A stretch of 5,603 nt of DNA from an uncultured Hyphomonadaceae bacterium. Lineage in GTDB: Bacteria; Pseudomonadota; Alphaproteobacteria; Caulobacterales; Hyphomonadaceae. The position numbers and the translations under genes were made by a program. The stretch is from assembly GCA_937873805.1 (NCBI GenBank), contig CALMWO010000455.1, positions 1-5,603 on the forward strand. The letters are read 5' to 3'. This document shows positions 1 through 5,580 of this stretch, piece after piece. The notes under the pieces are model-generated. The model had not been told where the DNA came from, ran no database searches, and was given only the letters and a program-made list of their open reading frames with translations. How positions within the stretch are numbered: position 1 is the first letter of the stretch; each line of letters begins with the position of its first letter.

Positions 1-899
1 AACACGTCGCCCGGATAGGCTTCGCGGCCCGGCGGGCGGCGCAGCAGCAGCGACATCTGGCGATAGGCGACGGCCTGCTTCGACAGATCGTCATAGATGA
101 TCAGGGCGTGCATGCCGTTGTCGCGGAACCACTCGCCCATCGTGCAGCCGGTGAACGGCGCGATGTACTGAAGCGGGGCCGGCTCGGACGCCGTCGCGGC
201 GACGACGATCGTGTACTCAAGCGCGCCGCGCTCTTCGAGCGACTTCACGACCTGGGCGACGGTCGAACGCTTCTGACCGATGACGACGTAGATGCAGTAC
301 AGCTTCTCGCTCTCATTGCCGCGAGCGTTGATGGCTTTCTGGTTGAGGATCGCGTCGATCGCCACGGCGGTCTTGCCGGTCTGGCGGTCGCCGATGATCA
401 ACTCGCGCTGGCCACGGCCGATCGGAACCAGCGTGTCGATGGCCTTGATGCCGGTCGACATCGGCTCATGCACCGATTTGCGCGGGAGAATGCCGGGGGC
501 TTTCACGTCAACGCGGCGGCGCTCTGCAACGTTCGTGAGCGGGCCCTTGCCGTCGATCGGTTCGCCGAGAGCGTCGACCACGCGACCAAGCAGGCCCTTG
601 CCCACCGGCGCCGACACGATCTCCTGCGTCCGCTTGACGTTGTCGCCTTCCTTGATGCCGCGGTCGTCGCCGAAGATGACGACGCCGACATTGTCGCGCT
701 CGAGGTTCAGGGCCATGCCGCGCACGCCTGATTCGAACTGCACCATCTCGCCGGCCTGAACGCTGTCGAGGCCGTGAACGCGGGCGATACCGTCGCCGAC
801 CGACAACACCTGGCCAACGTCAGAAACTTCGGCTTCGGCGCCGAAATTCTTGATCTGGGCTTTCAGGATGTCGGAAATTTCCGAGGCGCGAATGTCCAT
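1..899 (-). CDS. atpA: F1F0 ATP synthase subunit alpha, N-terminal 299 codons (cut by window edge)
   Basis: Alpha subunit of the F1 catalytic head of ATP synthase (cytoplasmic face of the inner membrane); with beta it forms the alpha3beta3 hexamer and carries the non-catalytic nucleotide sites. The reading frame starts MDIRASEISDILKAQI and is open to the window edge, where it ends in the family motif PGREAYPGDV. Visible landmarks are the N-terminal beta-barrel (about residues 25-95, with VGDGIARVHGL), the Walker A loop GDRQTGKT at 170-177 and the Walker B strand ALIIYDD at 265-271. The family is about 510 residues, so roughly 40 percent is missing beyond the edge. The ATG lies 4 nt after the atpH stop, with GAAGGGGG nine bases upstream, so the two are co-transcribed and probably translationally coupled. 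No frameshift or missing key residue is seen in the part present. Identification is essentially certain. Confidence 0.97.
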   Translation of the reverse strand, partial: MDIRASEISDILKAQIKNFGAEAEVSDVGQVLSVGDGIARVHGLDSVQAGEMVQFESGVRGMALNLERDNVGVVIFGDDRGIKEGDNVKRTQEIVSAPVGKGLLGRVVDALGEPIDGKGPLTNVAERRRVDVKAPGILPRKSVHEPMSTGIKAIDTLVPIGRGQRELIIGDRQTGKTAVAIDAILNQKAINARGNESEKLYCIYVVIGQKRSTVAQVVKSLEERGALEYTIVVAATASEPAPLQYIAPFTGCTMGEWFRDNGMHALIIYDDLSKQAVAYRQMSLLLRRPPGREAYPGDV

Positions 900-903
900 G
901 GGC

Positions 904-1464
904 TTATGCCCCCTTCATGAGGTTCGTCAGGTTGTTCAATTTCGTACGGATCGAGCTGTCCACGAGCTTGGAGCCGATCTTCAGCTGCAGCCCGCCAATC
1001 AGCGCGGGATCGATTTCGACATCGACCGAAACAGTGCGGCCGAGCGATTTGGAAACGGCGCTCTCGATGTCGAGCGTCTGCTCCCGTGTAATGGCTTTGG
1101 CGACGCGCGCGATCACGCGGCTCGATCCGCGATGCTTGGCGGCCTTCTCGGCGAACGACTTCGCCATGCCGACAATGTCGCCCGCGCGGCGGTTCAGCGC
1201 CGCGACGCCGACAAAGCGCTTGGCGAGATCCGGCAGGCCCAGCTTCTCGCCGAGGGTCGCCAGCACGGCCGCCTTCTCTTCGGATTTGTAGAGCGGCGAC
1301 ATCAGCGCGCGCGAGAGAGCCTTGTCGCCCTCGATCGTTTTGGCCAGCGCGGTCAGGCCGTTGTCGACCGCGTCGACCTCGCCGGACGTGATCGCCATGT
1401 CGAAAACTGCAGCCGCATAGCGCTGGGCAGCTTCGCTTACAGAAGTGGTCGTTGAACCGGCCAA
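904..1464 (-). CDS. atpH: F1F0 ATP synthase subunit delta (OSCP)
   Basis: Delta subunit of ATP synthase, part of the peripheral stalk that holds the alpha3beta3 head against the membrane sector. The 186-residue product is of normal family length. The N-terminal helical domain is typical (SEAAQRYAAAVFDMA, residues about 10-24). The C-terminal delta signature is clear in DPALIGGLQLKIGSKLVDSS followed by a basic, Leu/Asn-rich helix. The likely start is a TTG at 1462-1464: no in-frame ATG or GTG exists upstream before a stop at 1525-1527, and the first in-frame ATG (Met23) would remove the first helix. GGGGCGAG just upstream is a weak ribosome site. It is the first gene of the operon and is followed after 4 nt by atpA, matching the atpHAGDC order usual in Alphaproteobacteria. 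An overlapping frame opening at 1534 on the same strand is a shadow. Function is certain, the exact start less so. Confidence 0.94.
   Translation of the reverse strand: MAGSTTTSVSEAAQRYAAAVFDMAITSGEVDAVDNGLTALAKTIEGDKALSRALMSPLYKSEEKAAVLATLGEKLGLPDLAKRFVGVAALNRRAGDIVGMAKSFAEKAAKHRGSSRVIARVAKAITREQTLDIESAVSKSLGRTVSVDVEIDPALIGGLQLKIGSKLVDSSIRTKLNNLTNLMKGA
909..916 (-). promoter_or_regulatory. Ribosome binding site of atpA
   Basis: On the minus strand GAAGGGGG lies 9 nt before the atpA ATG and inside the last codons of atpH. This purine-rich stretch fits a Shine-Dalgarno site and supports the ATG at 899 as the start. Confidence 0.6.
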
Positions 1465-1570
1465 ATTGCTCGCCCCAGCGTCTCGAATCCCCCGTACCGG
1501 TCCGAGACAAAAATTGATGTGAAATCAGCCACATAGATACGGGTGGCGTCCGGATCGTCCGTCGCGCGGG

Positions 1571-1600
1571 TTGCTAGCACGCGGAAGCGCCGTGTGACAA
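1571..1600 (-). promoter_or_regulatory. Candidate promoter of the atp operon
   Basis: On the minus strand TTGTCA (1595-1600) and CTAGCA (1572-1577) are separated by 17 nt. Read with the alphaproteobacterial housekeeping pattern, the downstream element GCTAGCAA keeps the GCTA core of GCTANAWC. It would start transcription roughly 100 nt before atpH. A second TTGTCA at 1733-1738 lacks a good partner element. This is a motif judgement only. Confidence 0.35.
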
Positions 1601-1632
1601 CAATCCGTTTTGGCCAATTTCATCAACAAACA

Positions 1633-1660
1633 CGGGCGTTTCGTCGCGGCGCCACGCCCG
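1633..1660. repeat. Inverted repeat upstream of the atp promoter candidate
   Basis: CGGGCGT (1633-1639) and ACGCCCG (1654-1660) form a perfect 7-bp inverted repeat with a 14-nt spacer. It lies about 33 bp upstream of the candidate -35 box of the atp operon. It could be a protein-binding site or an RNA hairpin, or it could be chance in GC-rich DNA. Confidence 0.3.
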
Positions 1661-1775
1661 GCACCGCAGGCCCCGAAGGCGTCCCGCAGCAGCCTCCCCT
1701 AACGTCACAAATACCCGAACCACCGTCACCGATGACAAACTGGCACAATGCTGCTCGCAGCCGCTCCAAACGCAA

Positions 1776-1804
1776 CCGGCCGGACCCTTGGGGGATCCGG
1801 CCGG
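1776..1804 (-). terminator. Intrinsic terminator of the copper monooxygenase-like lipoprotein gene
   Basis: The arms CCGGCCGGA (1776-1784) and TCCGGCCGG (1796-1804) are perfectly complementary over 9 bp. The inner CCC and GGGG bases can lengthen the stem. The hairpin lies 30 bp after the TAG stop at 1835-1837. In the minus-strand transcript it is followed by TTGCGTTTGG, a modest rather than classic T tract. Position and strength support a transcription stop that insulates the atp operon from the upstream gene. Confidence 0.65.
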
Positions 1805-1834
1805 CGCATCGTCGGAGTTATCAGTCAGCAGAAC

Positions 1835-3832
1835 CTAGTGACGACGGGCCGAAGCTTCCTTGCTGCGTTGTTCCATCATCTGCTTCATCGCAGCGCCGGT
1901 TTCCTGGAAGGAAAGCGTGCCGTTCTTGTCGAGATCGACCGCGGCGAAGTTCGCCTTGATCGGCTGGAACATCGGGCTCTTCAGCTCGGCTTCCTGCAGC
2001 ATGCCATCGCGGTTGTCGTCGGCCGCGGTCAGCATCCGCGAAGCCTGGAGCTGCTGCTGCAGGTCTTCGCGCGGGTTCTTCGCCGTCTCGTCTTTCCAGC
2101 GGTACTGGACGCTCGTGAACAGCATCTCTTCGAACGACTGGTCGCCCCATGTCACTTCCTGATCAGGATTCGTGCGGGTCTTGGTGTTGTCGCCGTAGAG
2201 CGCCTTGTTGTTCTTCGAGTTGTCGTACCAGTAGTCGGCGACCAGCTTGGTGCCGGCGGGCAGCTCGATCAGGTCCTTGTAGACGTACTCGCGCTGCCAG
2301 TTGAAGTCGTAGTGCGGCATGTTGAGGATCACTTCCTCTTTGCCGTCCGGGTAGATCGCAGTCAGCTTCGAGGCATAACCACGATAGTGCGCGTGGACGA
2401 GCGAGGCGGTGATCTGCACGTCGGCCGGGAACTGCACATAGGCAGTCTCATGCCAGCGGGCCTGGTTCGGCTGGATGGTGATCGACGGATCGATGATCAC
2501 GATCTGACGCTTCACCAGCTCGGGATCTTCCTTCGAGAAGTAGAAGGCGATCTTGGAGTTGTCGGTGAAGGCCTTGCCGATCGGCGTGTAGTGCATCTGG
2601 AACGAGATCGCGCCACCGGCCGGGATCCACGTCGCCCACTTCTCCGGCGCGAGGTTCGATTCCGACCCGACAGCGTAACCGCCCATCGAGATGTTCCAGT
2701 CGAAGCCACGGCCGTTGGCCGGCATTTTCGGGAGCCAGCCAGCCAGGATGTGGTGGACGCCCTGACGGTTGCCGGCCTTGAAGGTGGTGGCCTTCAGCCA
2801 TTTGCCTTCGGTGAGCGGGCTTGCAACAGCCGGGATCTGGTAGTCGACGACGCCGGCAGCCGGCACGTCATAAGCCGGGATGTCGACGACGAGATCGGGC
2901 TTGCCCAGCGGCCATTCTTCACGGCCAGCCGCAGCGGCTTTCAGCGGGTCGGCAGCTTCGCCCAGATCGCTCGGAGCGCCAGCGTCGATCCAGCTCACGA
3001 GCGTCTTGACCTCTTTCTCGGTCAGATTCTCGTTGTTCGCGAACGCGCGGTAGTGGCTGTCAGCGTCGAACGGCGGCATGCGGTCCGTGCGGATCGCTTC
3101 GCGGATCATCGGCGCGAAGTTCTTCACCTGCTCATAGCTGTTCCAGTACAGCATTTCCGGCGCGATGCCGTTCGGCTGGTGGCACTCGACGCACTTCGCC
3201 TGCATGATCGGCGCGACGTCGTTGACGTACGAGACGTTCTTGTACTCGGCGTTCGCGTTCCAGAGCAGCTTCGTGCCCTTCACCGCAGCTTCCGCCGTGG
3301 TGATCGGCTTGCCGGCGACGAATTCCGTGACAGCCGCTTCAACCGACTCGACCGGGCCGTGATAAACGACTTTCCAGTCCTTCGGGCTCACGACAACGGT
3401 TTCGCCTGAATAGGTGAAGCCGAGCGACTTGCCTTCCTTGTCCTTGCCGAGCGAGGAGCCGATCAGCTGGAACTCGTCGTCGAGCACCGGCAGCGTGATG
3501 CCCTGCTCTTTGACTTCCGCGGCGATCGACGCGCGGTCATCGGCTTCGCTCGAGTTGATGAGCTGGATGACGAGGTCGGGGTTCTTTTCCTTGAGCGCCA
3601 TCAGCGCCTTGGCGGTGGCGCGCGAGGCCTCGTCACCGTTCACGTAGGATGCAAGCACAACGGCCGGCGTGTGCGTGTCGTAGCGCAGGATGTTACCCAT
3701 GCCCGCGCCATCGGCCAGCATGTAGTTGTCAACCGTGTTGCCGACCAGCTTCGCAGCCGGCGCCTCACTCGAGCACGCTGCGAGGCCGAGCACTGATGCG
3801 CTCGCCAGCAGGACCGATGCGATCCTTTTCAT
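1835..3832 (-). CDS. Lipoprotein with redoxin-like, cytochrome c, PHM-type copper monooxygenase-like and EF-hand domains
   Basis: Predicted envelope lipoprotein of 665 residues. The signal peptide MKRIASVLLASASVLGLAAC gives a lipobox with Cys20. Residues about 30-180 look like a thioredoxin/redoxin fold but contain no cysteine. Residues about 200-295 are a c-type cytochrome with haem motif CVECH (214-218), likely axial Met252 in RMPPF, and the family ending LVSWIDAGAP. Residues about 310-580 resemble the two lobes of peptidylglycine/dopamine-type copper monooxygenases: HH at 360-361, QMHYTP (His414), HAHYRG (His480, His482) and Met570 in FEEM fill all six expected copper-ligand positions. Two EF-hand loops follow (605-616 DDNRDGMLQEAE; 633-644 DLDKNGTLSFQE). 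The start is the ATG at 3832, which has a ribosome site and signal peptide; an in-frame ATG 41 codons upstream only adds promoter sequence. Only three cysteines exist in total, so the disulfides of the animal enzymes are absent. The substrate is unknown. The gene appears to be transcribed alone. Domain calls are by motif reading: strong for haem, copper sites and EF-hands, moderate for the redoxin fold. Confidence 0.88.
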   Translation of the reverse strand: MKRIASVLLASASVLGLAACSSEAPAAKLVGNTVDNYMLADGAGMGNILRYDTHTPAVVLASYVNGDEASRATAKALMALKEKNPDLVIQLINSSEADDRASIAAEVKEQGITLPVLDDEFQLIGSSLGKDKEGKSLGFTYSGETVVVSPKDWKVVYHGPVESVEAAVTEFVAGKPITTAEAAVKGTKLLWNANAEYKNVSYVNDVAPIMQAKCVECHQPNGIAPEMLYWNSYEQVKNFAPMIREAIRTDRMPPFDADSHYRAFANNENLTEKEVKTLVSWIDAGAPSDLGEAADPLKAAAAGREEWPLGKPDLVVDIPAYDVPAAGVVDYQIPAVASPLTEGKWLKATTFKAGNRQGVHHILAGWLPKMPANGRGFDWNISMGGYAVGSESNLAPEKWATWIPAGGAISFQMHYTPIGKAFTDNSKIAFYFSKEDPELVKRQIVIIDPSITIQPNQARWHETAYVQFPADVQITASLVHAHYRGYASKLTAIYPDGKEEVILNMPHYDFNWQREYVYKDLIELPAGTKLVADYWYDNSKNNKALYGDNTKTRTNPDQEVTWGDQSFEEMLFTSVQYRWKDETAKNPREDLQQQLQASRMLTAADDNRDGMLQEAELKSPMFQPIKANFAAVDLDKNGTLSFQETGAAMKQMMEQRSKEASARRH

Positions 3833-3841
3833 GGACGGAAA

Positions 3842-3847
3842 CTCCCT
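3842..3847 (-). promoter_or_regulatory. Ribosome binding site of the lipoprotein gene
   Basis: AGGGAG lies 9 nt before the ATG at 3832 on the minus strand. It decides the start in favour of the ATG that opens the signal peptide, against the longer in-frame reading from 3955. Confidence 0.65.
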
Positions 3848-3875
3848 GGGTTTTATGTATCCAATTCCAGCGCGG

Positions 3876-3904
3876 AAACTACTACTCGGTATTGACACTG
3901 TCAA
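3876..3904 (-). promoter_or_regulatory. Candidate promoter with palindromic operator for the lipoprotein gene
   Basis: On the minus strand a consensus TTGACA box (3899-3904) is followed after 17 nt by a weak -10 candidate TAGTTT (3876-3881). The -35 box is half of a perfect palindrome, TTGACA-g-TGTCAA (3892-3904), so a dimeric regulator bound there would compete with RNA polymerase. Another AT-rich stretch upstream (GATATATTT near 3931-3939) could be an alternative -10. The palindrome is seen directly; the promoter role is inferred. Confidence 0.4.
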
Positions 3905-3944
3905 CAACGAGGCGCCGTAGGGGTAGCTCATAAATATATCGAGA

Positions 3945-3982
3945 GAAGCGCTCACCCGAACCTCAGTTTCCCCGTGAGCTTC
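3945..3982 (-). terminator. Possible terminator hairpin of the padR-HAAS operon
   Basis: The arms GAAG-CTCAC and GTGAG-CTTC pair over 9 bp with a 2-nt bulge (3949-3950) and an 18-nt loop. The hairpin lies 27 bp beyond the TGA of the membrane-protein gene. The following minus-strand bases TCTCGATATATTT are AT-rich but are not a clean T tract. It could stop read-through into the lipoprotein gene; the large loop makes it uncertain. Confidence 0.3.
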
Positions 3983-4009
3983 CTGTAAGCGAGTTAAGTC
4001 TGGGCAGGT

Positions 4010-5005
4010 TCAGACCATGACCTGCGAAGGCGTCGCAGGCGTTCGCGAGGTCCGCCACAGCCGCCTGACCTCAACCCCGATCGCGATCACCCAGATCAGG
4101 GCCGCGACGCCGATCGAGACGTTCACGACACTGTCGACGGTCCGCATCACCCGCTCCATCTCGACCGGATCGGCGCCGCTGACCGGCGTCACGATGATCA
4201 GCGGCTGCGACTGGTACAACACCCACAGTATCGCGAGGCCCGCCAGATGCCCGCCGATCGCCACGACCGACCGCACCCGGCTCCAGGCCGGATGGACGAT
4301 ATCGGCGATGTGGACCGCGGTGACGCCCGCCGCCAGCAGCAGAACCGGCCAGTAAACCGCCTCCCACGCCGGCGAGAAGGTCAGCGCCGCCGAAGCCCCG
4401 TCCCGCATCGGAAGCTCGTTCGGGAACTGCACCACCCTCACCCAGAACAGCAGGAAGACGATGTCGAACACCAGCGTGAACGCGCTCTCGAACAGTGTCT
4501 TGGGCTGGCGGACATTATCGCGCGGCAGCGATCTTGGGTCCCACTTCTCCGCCCATTTCATGTCGAGCTTCGTCCGCTCCGCCGCGATGAACAGCGCCGT
4601 GACCACGCCAAACGTCACCAGCGCCACCTCAATTGCGGCGTCAAAACCCTTGAAAGCCGCGTCGAACGGCGCTTCCGATCCCAGCGCCCGTATCGCCACC
4701 ACGCCAAAGCTGATCGCGATCGCCAGCCCCACGGCAATCCGCTGCACATGCCAGAACCACGGATAATAGCCCGGCCCGATGACATGGTCGGACCCGGAAT
4801 AGCGCGAGGCCACGATCACCGGATGGCCAAAGGCTTTCAGAACCGCCGCCACCTCGTCCGCGCTGGCCGCACGCCCAAGCTCGGCCTCCCGCGCTTCGAC
4901 CTTGGCCGACAGCACGTCACCCAGTTCGGCGACGATATCCTTGGCTGTCTTCTCAGGCAGGCGACGCTCCACCGCCGCGAGATAGCGCTGCAAAAGGTCG
5001 GTCAT
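4010..5005 (-). CDS. Six-helix membrane protein with N-terminal HAAS-like domain, partner of PadR regulator
   Basis: Inner-membrane protein of 331 residues. The first ~75 residues are charged and helical (MTDLLQRYLAAVERRLPEKT, then an ELGRAASADEVAAVLKAFGHP stretch broken at residues 42-62 and VASRY at 65-69). This pattern is like the HAAS helical domain that accompanies PadR regulators. The motif IGPGYYPWF (76-84) leads into the membrane part. Likely transmembrane helices are near 86-108, 122-142, 171-193, 216-236, 246-264 and 291-311, with a basic cytosolic tail RRLWRTSRTP. The ATG at 5003-5005 overlaps the padR stop as ATGA and has a strong ribosome site, so the two are translationally coupled. 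Family knowledge suggests the PadR protein controls this gene, and the HAAS domain may sense a signal or bind a cytosolic partner; neither is shown by the sequence. No enzymatic motif or transporter signature was seen. The exact biochemical role is unknown. Confidence 0.8.
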   Translation of the reverse strand: MTDLLQRYLAAVERRLPEKTAKDIVAELGDVLSAKVEAREAELGRAASADEVAAVLKAFGHPVIVASRYSGSDHVIGPGYYPWFWHVQRIAVGLAIAISFGVVAIRALGSEAPFDAAFKGFDAAIEVALVTFGVVTALFIAAERTKLDMKWAEKWDPRSLPRDNVRQPKTLFESAFTLVFDIVFLLFWVRVVQFPNELPMRDGASAALTFSPAWEAVYWPVLLLAAGVTAVHIADIVHPAWSRVRSVVAIGGHLAGLAILWVLYQSQPLIIVTPVSGADPVEMERVMRTVDSVVNVSIGVAALIWVIAIGVEVRRLWRTSRTPATPSQVMV

Positions 5006-5361
5006 TGTCCCCCCTCCTTCGGGCTGGATCTTGTGAGAATGGAGTCGAGCGCGCCGTTCATCCGGCGCCATTCGGCGGTCAGCTGGTCCAGCGCCGCCGC
5101 GCCATCGGCCGAAAGCCGGTAGAACCGCTTCTGCCGCTTGGCGTCCTCACGCCATTCCGACGTCAGCAGCCCCTGCGTCTCGAGCCGGCGCAGCATGGGA
5201 TAGAGCGCGCCCTCGTCGATATCGACGCCCGCCTCTCCCAGTTCAGCCTTCAAAGTGTAGCCATATTTCTCGGAACGCAGCGTTCCGAGAACCGCCAGGA
5301 TCAAAGTCCCCCGCCGCAGCTCCAGCCGCAAAGCCTCAATGATATCGGGTCCGATCGGCAT
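5002..5361 (-). CDS. PadR family transcriptional regulator
   Basis: DNA-binding winged-helix repressor of 119 residues, the normal size for short PadR proteins. Landmarks are LRRGTLILAVLGTL (residues 15-28), EKYGYTLKAEL (31-41), the recognition region GALYPMLRRLETQGLL (51-66) and the wing with KRQKRFYRLSADG (75-87), followed by a C-terminal dimerisation helix (about 88-110). The chosen start is the ATG at 5361 (MPIGPDIIEA). The frame can be read back to an ATG at 5403, but those 14 residues would be encoded by the palindrome and the promoter -10 element, so they are unlikely to be translated. The ribosome site is weak (GGGA about 8 nt upstream). The stop overlaps the next gene by ATGA. Repression of its own two-gene operon through the upstream palindrome is likely. 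The ligand or signal is unknown. Confidence 0.93.
   Translation of the reverse strand: MPIGPDIIEALRLELRRGTLILAVLGTLRSEKYGYTLKAELGEAGVDIDEGALYPMLRRLETQGLLTSEWREDAKRQKRFYRLSADGAAALDQLTAEWRRMNGALDSILTRSSPKEGGQ
5013..5019 (-). promoter_or_regulatory. Strong ribosome binding site of the HAAS-like membrane protein gene
   Basis: AAGGAGG sits 7 nt before the ATG at 5005 and inside the last codons of the PadR gene. It fixes the start of the membrane protein at MTDLLQRY rather than an in-frame ATG 22 codons further upstream. Confidence 0.8.
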
Positions 5362-5370
5362 CCCATGTCC

Positions 5371-5395
5371 CATACAGTGTGTGACACACAGTATG
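5371..5395. promoter_or_regulatory. 25-bp palindromic operator, probably the PadR binding site
   Basis: The arms CATACaGTGTGT and ACACACaGTATG flank a single central G at 5383. All bases are complementary except one pair (5376/5390) and the centre. It overlaps the 3' end of the candidate -10 box and the expected transcription start, ten bases upstream of the PadR start codon. Known PadR boxes are ATGT-type inverted repeats in the same position. The palindrome is direct observation; its recognition by this PadR is inference from position. Confidence 0.75.
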
Positions 5396-5420
5396 TAGCG
5401 CATAGGTGGTTGTGGCGCAA
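5392..5420 (-). promoter_or_regulatory. Candidate promoter of the padR-HAAS operon
   Basis: On the minus strand TTGCGCC (5414-5420) and GCTACATA (5392-5399) are 14 nt apart. This fits the Caulobacter-type pattern TTGaCgS, 10-14 nt, GCTANAWC, with the -10 element matching at all but its last base. The start of transcription would fall inside the 25-bp palindrome, giving a leader of roughly 25 nt. Confidence 0.5.
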
Positions 5421-5461
5421 GCCGAATTGAGACCTAAACATCGATCGCACTAACTGCCGCC

Positions 5462-5580
5462 TGTCATCCCGGAAGCGGACCTTCAGGTCCGTGTTCCCGG
5501 CGAAGGCCGGGATCCAGCCCCACAAGAAGAGTGCGCGCCAGCGCACCAACTGGACCCCCGCCTTCGCGGGGGATGCGTCT
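5462..5580. repeat. Palindromic intergenic repeat element with four consecutive hairpins
   Basis: Four perfect short hairpins, each with a 4-nt loop, follow one another: CGGACC-ttca-GGTCCG (5476-5491), TCCCGGC-gaag-GCCGGGA (5495-5512), GTGCGC-gcca-GCGCAC (5531-5546) and CCCCCGC-cttc-GCGGGGG (5555-5572). The outer ends CATCCC (5465-5470) and GGGATG (5570-5575) are also inverted copies. The opening TGTCATCCCGG and the unit CCCGGCGAAGGCCGGGATCCA are of the style of dispersed alphaproteobacterial intergenic palindromes, so this is probably a REP- or MITE-like copy. The bases after it to the window end show no gene or other recognisable signal. Confidence 0.65.

Larger units (their letters stand above)
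1465..1834. other. Intergenic region between atpH and the copper monooxygenase-like lipoprotein gene
   Basis: This 370-bp stretch holds no convincing gene. Reading in the direction of transcription it contains the terminator hairpin of the upstream lipoprotein gene (1776-1804), an inverted repeat with a 14-nt loop (1633-1660), a TTGGCCAA palindrome (1610-1617), a promoter candidate for the atp operon (1571-1600), and about 100 nt of possible 5' leader before the atpH TTG. Open frames crossing it on the plus strand have no recognisable protein character. Confidence 0.6.

Noticed and set aside
108..1455. Plus-strand open frames opposite atpA and atpH (108-731, 292-759, 850-1455, 917-1291)
   Set aside because: All are shadows of the securely identified ATP synthase genes and show no protein character of their own.
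863..1534. 223-codon minus-strand frame overlapping atpH
   Set aside because: It is the +1-shifted reading of atpH; the translation is Arg-rich and unlike any family, while the other frame gives a full delta subunit.
1748..3409. 553-codon open frame on the plus strand
   Set aside because: It lies antisense to the lipoprotein gene and its translation is rich in Arg, Val, Asp and His with no domain pattern, as expected for the complementary strand of a GC-rich gene. The minus-strand frame has signal peptide, haem, copper and EF-hand motifs.
3833..3955. 41-residue N-terminal extension of the lipoprotein from an upstream ATG at 3955
   Set aside because: It would translate through the promoter palindrome and ribosome site and would bury the signal peptide inside the protein.
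4247..5122. 291-codon open frame on the plus strand
   Set aside because: Antisense to the HAAS-like membrane protein and the end of padR; the translation is Arg/His-rich and low in hydrophobic structure, with no ribosome site and no recognisable family.
5371..5395. GTGTGT/ACACAC stretch considered as a simple dinucleotide repeat
   Set aside because: The symmetry extends through the non-repetitive CATAC/GTATG ends, so a palindromic operator explains it better.
5362..5403. 14-residue N-terminal extension of PadR (ATG at 5403 or 5373)
   Set aside because: The extension is encoded by the operator palindrome and the -10 element, and has no ribosome site before it.
5301..5549. 82-codon minus-strand frame across the hairpin element
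   Set aside because: It runs through the palindromic repeat and the padR promoter, and its translation (e.g. WIPAFAGNTD) is of the type commonly produced by such intergenic repeats.
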